Assembly (NCBI RefSeq): GCF_029227915.1 | Contig: NC_079879.1 | Span: 12,648,001 to 12,712,000, forward strand | DNA from: Hydractinia symbiolongicarpus | Lineage: Eukaryota > Cnidaria > Hydrozoa > Anthoathecata > Hydractiniidae | Direction: 5' to 3' | DNA length: 64,000 nt | In this document: in pieces, positions 29,862 through 46,911 of the stretch | Layout: each line of letters begins with the position of its first letter | How positions within the stretch are numbered: position 1 is the first letter of the stretch | Position numbers and translations under genes: made by a program | Notes under the pieces: generated by a model | Databases searched by the model: none | What the model saw: the letters and a program-made list of their open reading frames with translations, nothing else | What the model was told of the DNA's origin: nothing

Positions 29862-32407
29862 CTATTTAATTCGATTGTCAATGATCTTGGTCGGTTTCCA
29901 AACGGCGGTACTATTTTCAACATGATGGTCAAAGCTGTCGTCTTCATTTATTAGATATTCATCCTCTTTATTATAGAGTTCAACTTTCTCGTAATACCCA
30001 TGCTGTTCATAGCCATTAAAGACGTACCTAAAATTAAACAAAAAATTCTTAACGCTTTGTTTTGGCTGCTTTAACAGGATTTAGGCTGTGGGACAAAAGG
30101 ACGGTCTAGTCTCGACGTTACGGCAAATAACGCGTGAAATAAAAGATTGTGTGCAGAGGAATGAAGAAAGATCTTGTTTTATTTAAGCAAGATGCTCGCC
30201 TTTCCAGAAATTTCAGAAGTAATATTGGAGAAAGCAAGATCCTCATTTTCTTCCAGTCTTGGATATCTTGCCCAGTCCGGTTTCGTTGTTAGAGATCTTA
30301 TAAAGCTGATTATACCTTGACGTGCCGCACCTTTTCTTACACTTTTACACCTTACTCGTACAAATTTTGACGTTAATAAAATTTATCGAAATTGACGATA
30401 TTGTTTTGGAATTACATACGCGACAGTATTTATTTTTCGTTGCCATCGCCAAATCGAATCCACGCCAAAATTCGTCTAGTACTGTTTCGTATTATGATAA
30501 AGCTTATGGTGTTAACCAGTACTGGTGGTTGCTAATAAACTGGTTGTTATAAAAAAAGCTTTTAAATCGACACGTGATTGGCTTGCAAATTGAAATAAAT
30601 AGTCCCGGGCGTTATCAACATTTTGCTAAGAGATGGTCTGTTAAAATCAAAGCTAAAATAAAGTTGCATAGAGAATTGTAACAGAAAAAAATACCGGTAC
30701 TTTAAACTTTAATTTTTAAAAGGTTTCGTCGTGAGGTTGAAGAAACATAAAATTTAAACGAACTATGCTATGCTAAAGTCAAATAACATAGAAAGAGAAA
30801 TTTGATAAAGACGAAACTTGCCTTCCTTTTCCAATGGGAATACCGTTTTCGTAGAAACCAATATATCGATGGTCTTGATGTATCAAATCACCTGGACCAT
30901 CCCATTTTCCCTGCACCCATCGTCCATCAAAAACCGTTCCTAGAAAACATAAGATATTCTATTTACCACAAATATGCTGGACAACACACAATAATTAGTT
31001 GGAATGTCAAAATCTAAGAATTGATTATCTCATATAAACGCAACCTCGTTCCCAGGGCATTTTGCCTTGTTATGAAGTTGTTAGTGGTAATAACGGCTCA
31101 GCGGCCACCAAAACCTAGGGACGAGGTTGACATAATCGTTTATTTTTCGAGTTGCCTGATACACCTACTGAAATTTGTCCGATTATAAGTTGACGATAAT
31201 TTTGCTGAGCAAGTATATATATTTTGCAGAACAAGTATATATATTTTGCAGAGCAAGTATATTTATTTTGCAGAACAAGTATATTCCTGATTTTACCTGA
31301 TTGTTTATAATAATATTTTCCTCTTCCATGTCTTCTGTTTTCGAGCCAATCTCCCTTGTAAGTATCACCATTTGAGTAATAATAAGTCCCGTTGCCATTT
31401 TTTGCATCGTTGGACCAATTTCCTTCGTATCGGCTACCGTCTATATTGAAAAATATTCCATATCCTGACTTTTTACCATTTGCATAATTTCCTTTGTATT
31501 TCGCGCCACAACTGAATCTATAACATAAAGTGTTGCTACCAGATGAGCAAAAGTTGTTCGGAGATGTTTGATGGCACTGCTACAGGTGGAGAACAGCGTG
31601 TAAAACACCTCTGTTTACTGTAGCAATTTACACTACTGTAAAGCGGTTGGAATGTGGGAGCTGTTTAATTTAGAGATAAAAAATGTCATCATGTGTTGTT
31701 GTTTTCTGCAGCTATTTGTTTTTTTGTTTGTTTGTTTTATCAAAATAGCATTTATGTAGCTACGATGTACTTTGTTTGTCTCTTCAAAAAAGGATCCTCT
31801 TTTCACGTCAAAAAATCGTAAGAATAAAACCCTTTTTTTTAATGTTTATAATTGGTCATCTCAAGGGCGCTAAATCGGGAGGGTTTTTTCTTAAAATCTT
31901 TATTAGAAAGGATTTGAGACAACTTCGATCCCATTACATTTTGCTTTGATGATGAAGTTGTTAGCAATATTGTTGGCTACTCCACAATAACGGCTGAGGG
32001 GCCACAAGACCCTAGGGACAGGGTTGGATTTGAGAGATGCGCTTAAACAAGAGTTGGGTAAAGAAAAGAAGAAGGCTAAATCGAAAATTTACGGCATTAA
32101 CGTCTAAAGGACTCGATAGTATACAATCCATGAAAAAGATATGTAAAAATGCTTCAAATTAACATTGGATTCTTAATTTTTTGTTAAAAGAATAATTGTT
32201 AAATTCAAAAAAATCTTACAAATACATTCCTTCACCATGTCTTTTCCCATAAGCGTAATAACCTTCATATTTATCACCATTGGGTAAAGTAGCTGCCCCA
32301 TAACCGTGACGTTGTCCTTCGTCGTTCCTTTCCCCTTGATAATCTCCTAACACAACATGGCTCCTTTCCTCTCCTCCTTCTTCTTCTTCATCTGAATCGG
32401 AGTACAT
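29862..32407 (-). CDS. RSPH1: Radial spoke head protein 1 homolog, MORN repeats
   Basis: Exons in transcript order: 32407-32220, 31517-31297, 30939-30822, 30027-29862 (stop TAG at 29864-29862). Phases are consistent; total 693 nt, 230 aa. RSPH1 is part of the radial-spoke head that regulates dynein motility in 9+2 axonemes. The protein opens with an acidic Ser/Asp/Glu stretch and then carries about six MORN motifs: LPNGDKYEGYY.YGKRHGEG, GAKYKGNYANGKKSGYG, GSRYEGNW, GDTYKGDWLENRRHGRG. A degenerate C-terminal part ends with GRYVFNGYEQHGYYEK, matching the family. Human RSPH1 is longer (about 309 aa) because of an acidic tail that is short here. The exon 3 donor is GC (GGAAG|GCAAGT), a GC-AG intron, and only this site continues the frame. 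Exon 2 contains an internal GTAGCC that could be mistaken for a donor, but the MORN frame reads straight through. Confidence 0.95.
31041..31129. mobile_element. Small TIR element (MITE-like), copy 1
   Basis: Starts 'caacctcgttcccagg' and ends 'cctagggacgaggttg', imperfect inverted repeats of about 16 bp around a 57-bp core containing 'gaagttgttag' and 'ataacggct'. It lies in RSPH1 intron 2. The core is shared with copy 2 at 31920-32026. Confidence 0.75.
31202..31290. repeat. 22-bp tandem repeat, four units
   Basis: 'caagtatatatattttgcagar' recurs at 31210, 31232, 31254 and 31276. It lies in RSPH1 intron 2 and stops only a few bases from the donor end of exon 2 on the minus strand. Confidence 0.85.
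31920..32026. mobile_element. Small TIR element (MITE-like), copy 2
   Basis: Starts 'caacttcgatcccatt' and ends 'cctagggacagggttg'. The core 'gatgaagttgttagcaatattg...ataacggctgaggggccac' matches copy 1 except for an extra internal segment of about 18 bp. It lies in RSPH1 intron 1. Confidence 0.7.
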
Positions 32408-33286
32408 CTAGAAAACGTAGGATTATTTCAAACGTAGTAGCTATATTTTGCTGTTGTGTAGTAGCATTGATTAACTTTTATGCCTACCTTTAAAAACTTT
32501 GTTGTAATTTATCGTTATGTAAAAAGTTGTTTAGCGAAGTAATGTTATAAAGTTCTTCAACTTACTACGCTTTTATTTTCTTGTACAAAAAAGTTTCATG
32601 TTTTAGAATCTTGATATTTGTTATTCACTTCTTGTGATATTTACATTATATCGCTATGGAAACATGATATCGAATAACAGCAAGGTTTATTGTTGAATTA
32701 TATGGACAGTTGTTAAAAGAGAAGTAAAGAAAAATAGAAGCGACTCGGTTTGTAGAAGTGTAATAAAATTAGGAAAAAAAGAAAAAAAGAGAGTGTTAAA
32801 CAATTTGGGGTTTGTTGGAAAATTAGTAAAAAAAATGCTTTAAAAAAGAAAGTACCTAATTTAACGGATTCTATGCGTTATCTAAACACGCCAGTAAACT
32901 CTTGCACAGTTAAGATCAAAAGATCCGAGAATGCAAATTTGTGTAAAAATCTCCCCATGAATTGCTGGTGTTTAAGCAGTTTAATTCAACTGACAGACAG
33001 CTAGATTTTGCAGAGAATTACTTAAAATGGAACCTGAGAAAAAATCTTTACATCAATGATAGGATGCAAGTAGCTGCATTATTTTGCAGTAATTTCTGAC
33101 TCTGATAAGCAACTGCTTTCAGTCGTTTGATATAAATTGGAAGAAATCTCTCACAGTTTTTAATGAGACAGTTTTTCAAAACAACTGAAGAACAATATGC
33201 TTGCCTACAAATAATGTCTCATTGTACATAAGATTGATTCTGACGGTTCTAATTATTAAGGAAGCAGTTTCACTTACTATTACAGC

Positions 33287-33366
33287 GCAACCTCATCCCC
33301 AGGACTATTTGCTTCTCAACGGCGCTGCGCTTTATAGTTACAGTAAAAGGTGCTGGGGTCGAGCTT
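33287..33366. mobile_element. Possible third small TIR element
   Basis: 'gcaacctcatccccagg' at the left and 'gctggggtcgagcttg' at the right form imperfect inverted ends similar to those of the two RSPH1 intronic copies. The core differs, so membership of the same family is tentative. Confidence 0.4.
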
Positions 33367-33906
33367 GATTACAGCGTTGGTTTAACGGGCGCTATAATAG
33401 GGCGGGCACCGAGTCGAATATATACTGGATCTTAAAAGCTACTAAGATTATAATTTTGCGCTATAATATATTATTCATGTTCAATGTTATGATTACCTTT
33501 TTTTATATTAAGTCCTAAGATTCCCTCTCTTCCTACAAGAAAATTTTGATGTTATCGTAAGTCAAATTGTATTGGACTTCCTCTTGAATTTGAGGACCGT
33601 CGTATACAATACCTTATTGTTCTGTCTCTTGTTTGTATTTTTACACAAAAACGATCGGAGAAGACTATATCTAATGTTACATTGCGAATGCATTGTTTAT
33701 AAGATAGAAAGCATGAGGGCAAGAAAGACTGAATTGACCCCGTAGGTGTTTTACGGATACCATATTGAAAAAAAAAGGAATTGGGCTCATGTAACTACTA
33801 AACAAAAAAAACTTTTGGTCTTGGTGGTACTAACTAAACTAAAAAGGTTTGTTAAAAAAAAAACATAAATTTTGGTTGGAAATTGGAGGTTTACAAGACT
33901 TGATTC

Positions 33907-34274
33907 CACAAAGCGAATTAGATGGTGAATTCGCCGGAGAAATGCATTTCGAAGCATCCGTAATTTTGTTTGTTTTGATTTTGCATTGAAAATTCTCTTC
34001 GCCGGAAAAGTAAATAACAGTTTCTATTTTTTACCGCTGAAATATTTCGCTATAAAATTTTACCCCATTGGAACACAATTTTCACTGGTTATTCTTCAAA
34101 AACTCATTACTGGAAATATTTCAAAATAATTGTTTTGTTTTTAATCCCAAAAGCGTGCTCAAATTCAGTATTATAAAATTCGCTATCATGTGTTTTCTGT
34201 TTCTTGTGGAAATCAATAAATTTTTTTGCAGCTAATATTAGCAGCCGAATTCGCCATTTACAATTTGCTTTGTG
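33907..34274. mobile_element. 368-bp non-autonomous TIR element (MITE)
   Basis: The left end 'cacaaagcgaattagatgg' continues to 'tgaattcg'. The right end, read on the other strand, starts 'cacaaagcaaattgtaaatgg' and continues to 'cgaattcg'. These are terminal inverted repeats of about 28 bp with few differences. The interior is AT-rich with no ORF. No target-site duplication was seen with confidence. Confidence 0.75.
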
Positions 34275-34734
34275 AAAATTCCTTTTAAATCTTCGATCGT
34301 GGTCGTTGCTTGGGTGTTGTGCTATACTGCACTACCTACTAACAACATTTCAAAAAATGTGTTTTGGGCCCCAGGCGCCCCTGCTTTCTCCCACACTGGC
34401 CCAAAATTTTAAAGTCCGATAGAAGTTGTAGTAATTATTTTTGTGGCTAGGTAAGTGTGTAGGTAAGTAATTATATTCAAGAGTTATGACTTTGACAGTA
34501 ATTATATACAAAAATAGAAAAAAAAAACGACTTCGGGACGAGTCATAAGGCAGAGGGTCACGGGGTGACAAATTTCGAGTGAGAGTACCCTAACTTTTTC
34601 ACTCGCGAGATATGATATCATAACTTCAAAAATGGCGTTGTTGTAACATTGCTAAAATATCCCCGCTCAATCTTCAATCTCTTATCAGCATTTCAATTGT
34701 GACGTTTAAGTAAAACTGTTATTATTATGATTAG

Positions 34735-40009
<5,275 letters not shown>

Positions 40010-41715
40010 TAGCCTAGTCAATTATTTCTTATGTATTCTCTCGTGATTAGTTAAAGTGGCGTGACCACCACACATGAGGTTTTTAATGTATCCGAGAAAA
40101 AAAAATTCATTCTGAACTTGATTATTGAGGTCAGCACATTAGGAAGTATTTCCAGATAATATAGGAATTTGGTCGGAGTTTTTATGAAATTTTATGTTGT
40201 ATCCAATATCCGATCGTACAAAAACGAAGAAATTTTTCTAAGGGTGAAAAGAATTTTTTTGGACGAAGATTTTGTCCGGTGAAATATGTTTTATAAAACT
40301 TAAATATTTCAAACTTGTTTTAAGTGTTTTTTCAATCTACTTATAGCTAAAAATATAAACAAATTTCTAAAGTGAATAAACGTGACGAAATTTTCTCTAG
40401 GTGACGAATATTTTTTCCGACAGTTTTCAAATAAGCTAGAAGAAGCTTACTTCTTTTAGTGTTGAAAAGCAAAACGGGTCAATTGGTTGGAAACGAGTCG
40501 GGGATTTTACATCTTGTGGACGCCCTGCTTTAATGAAAAATAAAACTTTATCTTTTAGACATTGTAACTCTACTTTTTTCAGTATGTAGTTTTCGATGGG
40601 TTTGCATATCTTCATCAGTTTATACATTTTATAGCAAGCACATTTTTTCTATTTTCTATGTGTTTACAAATGACCTAGTCGGTTACTACCTTATTTTCTT
40701 TAATTTTGGCGCCCCGTTAATCTTTAAAAGACGCGCGAAGTGAATCTTTTTTATTTTAAACATTTTTGTATAAATACGTGCTCCTGAATGGTTGGAATTT
40801 TGTTGACAAATTGATTAAGGAAATCAAACTAGGGTCTTCTTACATGGTATTTATGCCAATAGTGGACATTTTTCTCGGTTGCTGGGAATTTGCAAGTCAT
40901 TGTCGCAATGAAGAATTTTACATGTTTTTATTGTTAAATATTTTACTTTTACCAAAATAAAAAAAGAGAGAAATGGGGAACATTTATTAAGGTTAAAAAG
41001 TTGCGCGAATCGCCAAAATTATGGGAATGGGATGTAGCAAATACAATATTCTAAGTACTTATTGTTTTGAAAAGAATCTTTTACCTCCCCGCTATATTTC
41101 GTTTTATTCTGTAGAAACACTTTGTTGTCAGTCTTCTTCAGATCATCCTCTGCATCAGGTTGATAATAATATTGTATAATTAAAAAGAATATTAAATTTT
41201 GTTACAATAAAATCGTTTGTTTTCTAATTATTGAACACATTCTTGTGTCTAATTACCTTAAGGGGAGAAAAGTTTGCTCAAGAAAAAATTGCATATTCAT
41301 GGTCGGAAAAAGCGTAAATTGTGGAACTAAAGATTTTGAATCTGATATTGTGTCAAGAAATTGCGGAATTTAAAATTGCGAATTGAAGCAATGATCCATT
41401 AATTTTTTCACGAAATCGCCTAATAAGCCTTTTCATCTAGTCAAAGATGAAATTAAGGGGTTTCCTGCATATAGCAAAACAACGACAGCTCGTCTTTTTC
41501 TTAAAAATTTAACAAAATTAGATTGCGAGTCTATTCTTTTCTTTTTGGTTTTGGGAGAAGAAAGACAGTGAAGACAATATATTGAAGGTATGCTACCTTT
41601 CTTTAAAACTAAAACAAACTCAAAACTCGACAAAAATCTTTGCGAAGACAAGTTAATATCTTCCGCTGTAGAGAAGTCAGTTCCAGGGGGTAATGTCAAT
41701 TAGAATCTTGAAATG
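40010..41715. other. PI4K2 3' region and intergenic DNA
   Basis: Contains a plus-strand AATAAA (40375-40380) suitable for PI4K2 and a minus-strand exon-like ORF at 40629-40450 (see findings). The rest is AT-rich with no recognised gene. Confidence 0.5.
40375..40380 (+). terminator. Candidate poly(A) signal for PI4K2
   Basis: AATAAA about 370 bp after the stop codon. Confidence 0.4.
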
Positions 41716-41849
41716 ATGTCCGCTATAATGTGTCCGCTACATGGAGGTTTTGTTATGAAAGTTTGACGGTCGTTTCATCCGTTCCTAAGAAAAGTGTCCG
41801 TTGTAGAGAGTTGTCCGCTATAAAGGATGTTCACTATAAGGTTTCACTG
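41716..41849 (-). mobile_element. Solo pogo/Tigger-like terminal end
   Basis: Read on the minus strand it starts CAGTGAAACCTTATAGTGAA next to a TA dinucleotide and continues with repeated 'tagcggaca'/'caacggacac' phrases. This is the style of pogo/Tigger (Tc1-mariner superfamily) terminal repeats. No matching opposite end or transposase was found nearby, so it is a fragment. Confidence 0.6.
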
Positions 41850-42004
41850 TAGAATGTTGAAATATTCAATTACTGGACAAAGCGCAATTTCCATAAGTAA
41901 ATTTTAAACGCGCAGACGTAGAAAACACGCTATGACGTCACTTGATTTTATAAATCTCATACTAAGCGAAGTGAAGCGAAAATAAGAAATTTTGATGACT
42001 CAAC

Positions 42005-42504
42005 AAAAACAAGGAAGAAATATTACAAAGAAACATTTCTGAAAGCAATATTGCAAACTTAGATGTGGTTGAAAGATTGAGAAAACAAATGGAGAAGAGA
42101 AAAAATTTTAATGCAGTCGAGAGCTCTAAAGAAAATGCGAAGAACTATGTTGATAACCAACTGTCGTCACAACAAGAACAACTTTCGCAAAAACAAAATG
42201 CAAACATCAGTTTGGATAAAGAAATGTTGATAAATGAAGTTAGAAAGTATCCAATAATTTGGTTTATGAAAGATAAAAAGTATAAAGACAATAATGCGAA
42301 GTATTTGGCGTGGTATAATATATAAATGAGATTTGGAGAAACCTTTACTTGTAAATCTAAGTAGATGTTGACTTGATATTTTTATTAGCTGTTAAAGTCG
42401 CAACTGATGATTCTGATTCCAGTTCAACCTCAATATCGAACATCGTGTTTCAAGCACTGTCATATGAGCAAAATGGTGAAACTAGCTCATATGAATTCAC
42501 TTAA
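42005..42504 (+). pseudogene. Broken MADF-like (Myb/SANT-like) coding fragment
   Basis: An ORF reading through 42065-42325 is Lys/Gln-rich and ends with LINEVRKYPIIWFMKDKKYK and a tryptophan (AWYNI), which resembles the first half of a MADF DNA-binding domain. A stop follows immediately, in the middle of the expected domain. About 65 bp later, after an acceptor-like 'tattag', a second short ORF (about 42394-42504) reads as a Ser/Asp-rich C-terminus (VKVATDDSDSSSTSIS). No donor joins the two in phase. The frame has no ATG before the 'MEKRK' methionine. MADF proteins are common in transposon-derived families, so this may be a transposon remnant rather than a host gene. Confidence 0.4.
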
Positions 42505-42864
42505 GTTAACTGTTTACTTTAATCCTTTTTTTGTTTAAATAAGAGTAAATGCATTTATGATCATTATAAGTATTCCTTTTCTTATAAGCAGAGCGAGTAG
42601 TTTTTTAACGCGTTTTCTTCACATTGTTGAAAATTTAAAAGTAAAACAAATATATAGACTATCAGAACGCCGTTTCACTTTTCTGCAGTGATAAGTACAT
42701 ACTGTAGTACCAATTGTTATGTTGGTATAAAATGCGTGCGTGAAGTGTGTAATTCCTTGGCTGTTTCTGCTGTTCTTTCAAGCTATAATAGCCAGGCAAG
42801 TTAAATCGCAATTTTGAATGGTATGTCAGGTGGTTCTTCTGTACTCTCTCTTCTGTTGCAATGT

Positions 42865-44216
42865 TTAATCGAAATCCGGAATATCCCGAAAAGAATAGCC
42901 GGTGTAACCTTTCCAAGCATAAACAGCAATTCTCACGTGATAGAAACCCGGTATAAACAACAAAAGACCAAGAACAATAACTGGGTAAGTCCGATCAGCA
43001 TACTAAAATTTAATGAAATAAGATGAAGTTACGTGGACACCAGATTATTGAATAGTGTACCGCACATTGTTTGACCTATTCCTTAAATTACACATATTCC
43101 AGGACTAATGATTTACGTAATATGACAGGCCTTAGACTTAGGCTCAGGGTATTAAGTGAAAATATGAAAACTTTCATATTTAAGTTGAAATATGTTTTGA
43201 CTAGGTAGCATCTTTTAATTTTTTGGTAAACATCAAGTAAATCAAGCTCGGCCTCAAAATGCTTTGAGTCTTAAAAACCCTGGATGGTAAGTAATCATGT
43301 ACCTAGATTGTTTTTTATTCCGTGTTTACGTATATAAAAAAGAAAATTTGACCTATTTTTAGAACATATTTAAAAAGTTTGGCTTTTTTAAAGTGTAAAA
43401 GTGTCCTAAACAAGTGTAATTGACTGGTTAACAAAAAACTGACTATAAATATAATACAAATTTCTCATGCTTTTTTAAGGTGTAAATTTAGGCAAACCTG
43501 GTCAAAATAGTACATGCGGAATTTAGTATGCTTAATAATATACTCTTCACCTTTACATCAATATGACCAGTCACTAACAAGCATCCCACAGTGAGCAGAA
43601 TTGTTCCAAGTGTGAACAGAAACACAGCTAATCCAATAGCTTTGTATGGAACTTTAGGTGCAGGTTCTACAAACTAAAATTATCAGAATTTGCAGAGTAG
43701 CCTAAAAATTAAAGGAGTGGTATTGGGGAAACACTAAAGAAATTTACTCACATGCAAAAAGAAGAAAAGCAGGTTAACCCTGCACAAAAAAAAACTATTA
43801 TATATTCAACGTTTGAACTCTAATGACCTAACTCTACTCCTAAATGTTAATTTGACATTTTTTAATGAAAAATCAGCAACCAGATTTACATTTGGAAAAA
43901 AAATATAACAACATATCATAAAATATGACAATTTTTTTTATTGGAAAACATTTATACACCTTATAAAATCAGCATATAACAACACATTTAAAAAAATTGC
44001 CCATTAAGCCTTCACAGGTCCAAAATATTGAAAAGGAATTGATGTTATTGTTAAAAAAATATAATATACCTTAAAACGAATAACCACCTCTGTTAGAAAG
44101 CAGATGCATTTATATTAAAAAATGACAGAATATATACACACCTGTGCATCAACGTAACCATCATCATTTCTATTGATTCGATGATAACGTACACTACTTC
44201 TTTTGTACTGCTGCAT
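42865..44216 (-). CDS. TMEM230: TMEM230 homolog, two-pass membrane protein
   Basis: Exons in transcript order: 44216-44142, 43673-43551, 43002-42865 (stop TAA at 42867-42865). All junctions are phase 0; 336 nt, 111 aa, against 120 aa for the human short form. TMEM230 is a small two-helix protein of trans-Golgi, endosomal and synaptic vesicles involved in vesicle trafficking. The N-terminus has the conserved DDGYVDAQF segment. Helix 1 begins after [13 protein letters not shown]. Helix 2 is [19 protein letters not shown]. The C-terminus ends with [11 protein letters not shown], almost the same as the human ending. An in-frame TAA just upstream supports the chosen ATG. An 'aactttag' acceptor about 15 bp upstream of that ATG suggests a separate 5' UTR exon. 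Confidence 0.95.
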
Positions 44217-45453
44217 TTTTTATATAATTGTTTTTCTAAAGTTATAAGAGTATTGGAACTTATCAAAAGTGTATTAAATATACACACCGGACGTTCATAT
44301 TGGGACCCTTATAAAAAATAAAATAAAAAAAAAGTTGCATTAAATATACATGTTTTTTTAATAAGCATGACATTTTCAAGCATCCCTAGGCTTAAATTTG
44401 GTTATTTTTTAAGCATGCTAAGCATTATGTTAAGCCTAAGAAAATATTGTGAAGTTTTTATGTTTTTTGTTTCATGAGCAGTTTTTCTTGACAACAATAC
44501 AGTTTAAAATTTTTCATACTACAGTATTACTCAAAAAATATTCCTATTCAAAATTTAAAGACTTTTATGAATTAATAGAATTATGGTTGATACAAGGGCA
44601 AAATCCATTAGCTTTGAAGTGAAAGATTTTCTGTTATATAACTTTTTAATGTTCCATTCTTTTGAATATTCTTAATCGCGGTATATTTATATACTGTGAT
44701 TGCTTGATCCTGCCTTTAGCGGTGTTTCCTGACTGCCTTAGAGCATACGCTATGACAGTTGTGTTATTGTGCAATTATACTCATCCCTTGCATCTCTTAC
44801 GTACAGCATGTGAATGCGATCATGTGCAGAGAAGCAAGATGGTTCTCAATAATTAGTATTATAATATCTTGTCTGATCTTATTCAAGAATTGCATTAATT
44901 TTTTGTGAAAGCTGAAAACATGCTGTTCCTTTTCTTCCAACTTGTTCAGCAAAGCATAACTTGCATTATTTTCAAAGCAGCTAACCAGAGAAAATTGAAT
45001 AAAATGTGTTTGGGGGCACTAGATCAAAAAAAAACTAACAATTATTGAATTCCCTGTATCCAACCAGCAGATATACTCTCGATATGAACAAAGTCTTTTT
45101 AAGGTGGGAGGTCCCCTTTAAATGATGCATATATAGTCAAAACCATACATAAAGTTATGTAGCAAATAGAATTTCTATATCAGTGCCCAAAACATTAAAT
45201 TATAACTATATTCTTTTAATTCTTAAAAAATTTCCCAAATTTTAAGCGAATATTTTTTTATTTTGAATGGATTTCTTTAATACACCGGCTCACAGTTTTA
45301 AAAAAATTCTGTGCGCGCATATCATAACAATACGTAATACATATGCGCGCGCAAAAAAAGGCAGTAAAGTATCTTTTGCTCAGAGAAGTCAAAGGCAAAG
45401 AACGTTTTATTTCAGAACTTATACTTAGACTTTTCAAGAAAATTTGGTTATAA
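44217..45453. other. Intergenic AT-rich stretch
   Basis: Upstream region of TMEM230. I see no gene, repeat array or clear element here. Confidence 0.6.
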
Positions 45454-46134
45454 TGGATCCACCAAGTAAAAAAAGAAAACGATTGGTTACATGTGCACTT
45501 TAGAAGTGTGCCAACAGCGAGTACAACCTTGAAGTTTGAAGGGAAAACGTCTGTGATGTCCACAGTGTTATCAGACGTTCTGATGCATGCTCTTGAAGAA
45601 CCTCACATGTGAGAAAATATTTTATACAAGATTAAGTGTTTATAGCTAGAAACTAGCAGTAATTAGCAAATACCATAGGCAATAAAGGGTAGCTTTTAGG
45701 TCTTGCTAAAGGGCTAGCTACATAGCTATATATACTATTTTTTTGTTTTTATTTTTAGCTTGTTCACCTTTCCTTCTAAAACCAAGAGATCTGATGCTCA
45801 TAATAAATGGAGGCAACTTATTAATCGTGCCAGCCCAAAAAATCCAGCAAAGTTGATGACAGTTACACTCAAACAACGAGTTTGTTCCAAACATTCTGTT
45901 GGTGGGGAACCATCATATGAGCATCCTTTTATCCAACTGTATGTCTTGCTTATGAATCAGATTCAAGGACTGAGAAGTTTGTATCCTCTGCAACACGTCA
46001 ACAAAAGTTGTCATATTCAACATCGTCATCAAAAAAAGCAAACATCTAAAACAAAGAAAGTGGATCCCAATATTGAAAGTCCTTGTGTCAGTAGCATCAT
46101 AGCATCAAACGGTGACATTAATATTGATATTTAA
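45454..46134 (+). pseudogene. Damaged THAP-domain-like gene
   Basis: The exon-like part at 45760-46134 follows a splice acceptor (ttatttttag) and reads LFTFPSKTKRSDAHNKWRQL, with VCSKH further on. These are the FP, W and C-x2-H landmarks of the THAP zinc finger, a C2CH DNA-binding fold found in transposases and host regulators. After about 45924 the sequence of the THAP-distal region continues better in a neighbouring frame (SDSRTEKFVSSATRQQ), so a small indel has shifted the reading frame. Upstream at 45454 an ATG opens a basic start (MDPPSKKRKRLVTC), but a TAG falls between the two N-terminal cysteines expected of the domain. The usual Phe after the CxxH histidine is Ser. Disablement in two places argues for a pseudogene or transposase relic. 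Confidence 0.55.
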
Positions 46135-46911
46135 TGTTCTGATACTAGCATTGAATCTTGTATTTTTTCACCATTTTACCACAGTTATTGTCACCTAAAT
46201 ATTAAAGTATCATCTATGTCTTTATAATATTTTCTACCTACAGAAATGCTTGCGCATGTGCTAAAAAACTGCAAAATTTTTAACTTTTGTAAACATTGGC
46301 AAGTTATCTTAAAAACATATAGCTAGCATATTTAGCTAAAGCTAAATATGTAGGACTAGCCTATTCAAATACCTCTTATCTGATATCAAGCCGTTAATAT
46401 GTAAATTAAGGAAATTATGAATCAGATTCTAAAATTTACTGACGAAGAGGTTGGGCATCCCTTCCGTCAACCGTCAACCAACAACAAAATTCAGCAGCCA
46501 TATTTGTTTTATATTGGCTTGATTAAACAACTCGATAACTTTCGCTTTTGTTTTTAAAATATAAGAGATGAGGGCGAAAATCAGGGGCGGCGACACAATT
46601 TCCAAAGTGGAGGGGCTTAGGCATAGTGGTAGATCTTGAAATTTCAGTCACAATCCACGAGCGAAGTGAGTTGCCGAAACAGCTGGGTTTCAAGGGGGAT
46701 CTAAGCCCCTGGAAGCCAACGCATAGGGAAGCACTTCATGGAAGGATCCATATAGTCTGTGAATATGTCGTATACTTGAACCACTAACACAACCTCACCT
46801 TTACCCGACATTGTCGTATTCCTTTCCTCACGACAGCTCAACTGCATCCGACACGCGACGTTAAACAATTTGTCAACGTCGTGATGTTGTTAATACATAC
46901 TACTGCATAAT
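46135..46911. other. Intergenic stretch before the minisatellite
   Basis: A GC-richer patch at about 46580-46740 starts 'caggggcggcgacac' and contains 'gggggatctaagcccctggaagcc', which looks like a dispersed element (possibly hAT-style), but no second end was identified. No gene is seen. Confidence 0.4.

Noticed and set aside
31183-31407. 74-aa minus-strand ORF continuing past RSPH1 exon 2
   Set aside because: It is in a different frame from the MORN reading and runs into the 22-bp intronic tandem repeat.
31438-31517. A short RSPH1 exon ending at the GTAGCC at 31437-31432
   Set aside because: The MORN frame continues uninterrupted through this site to the donor next to 31297, so the longer exon was preferred.
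42662-43026. ORFs on both strands (84 aa minus, 70 aa plus)
   Set aside because: They are out-of-frame shadows of the last exon of TMEM230, whose true frame ends [11 protein letters not shown].
45258-45563. 101-aa minus-strand ORF
   Set aside because: It is antisense to the THAP-like relic, with no recognisable domain.
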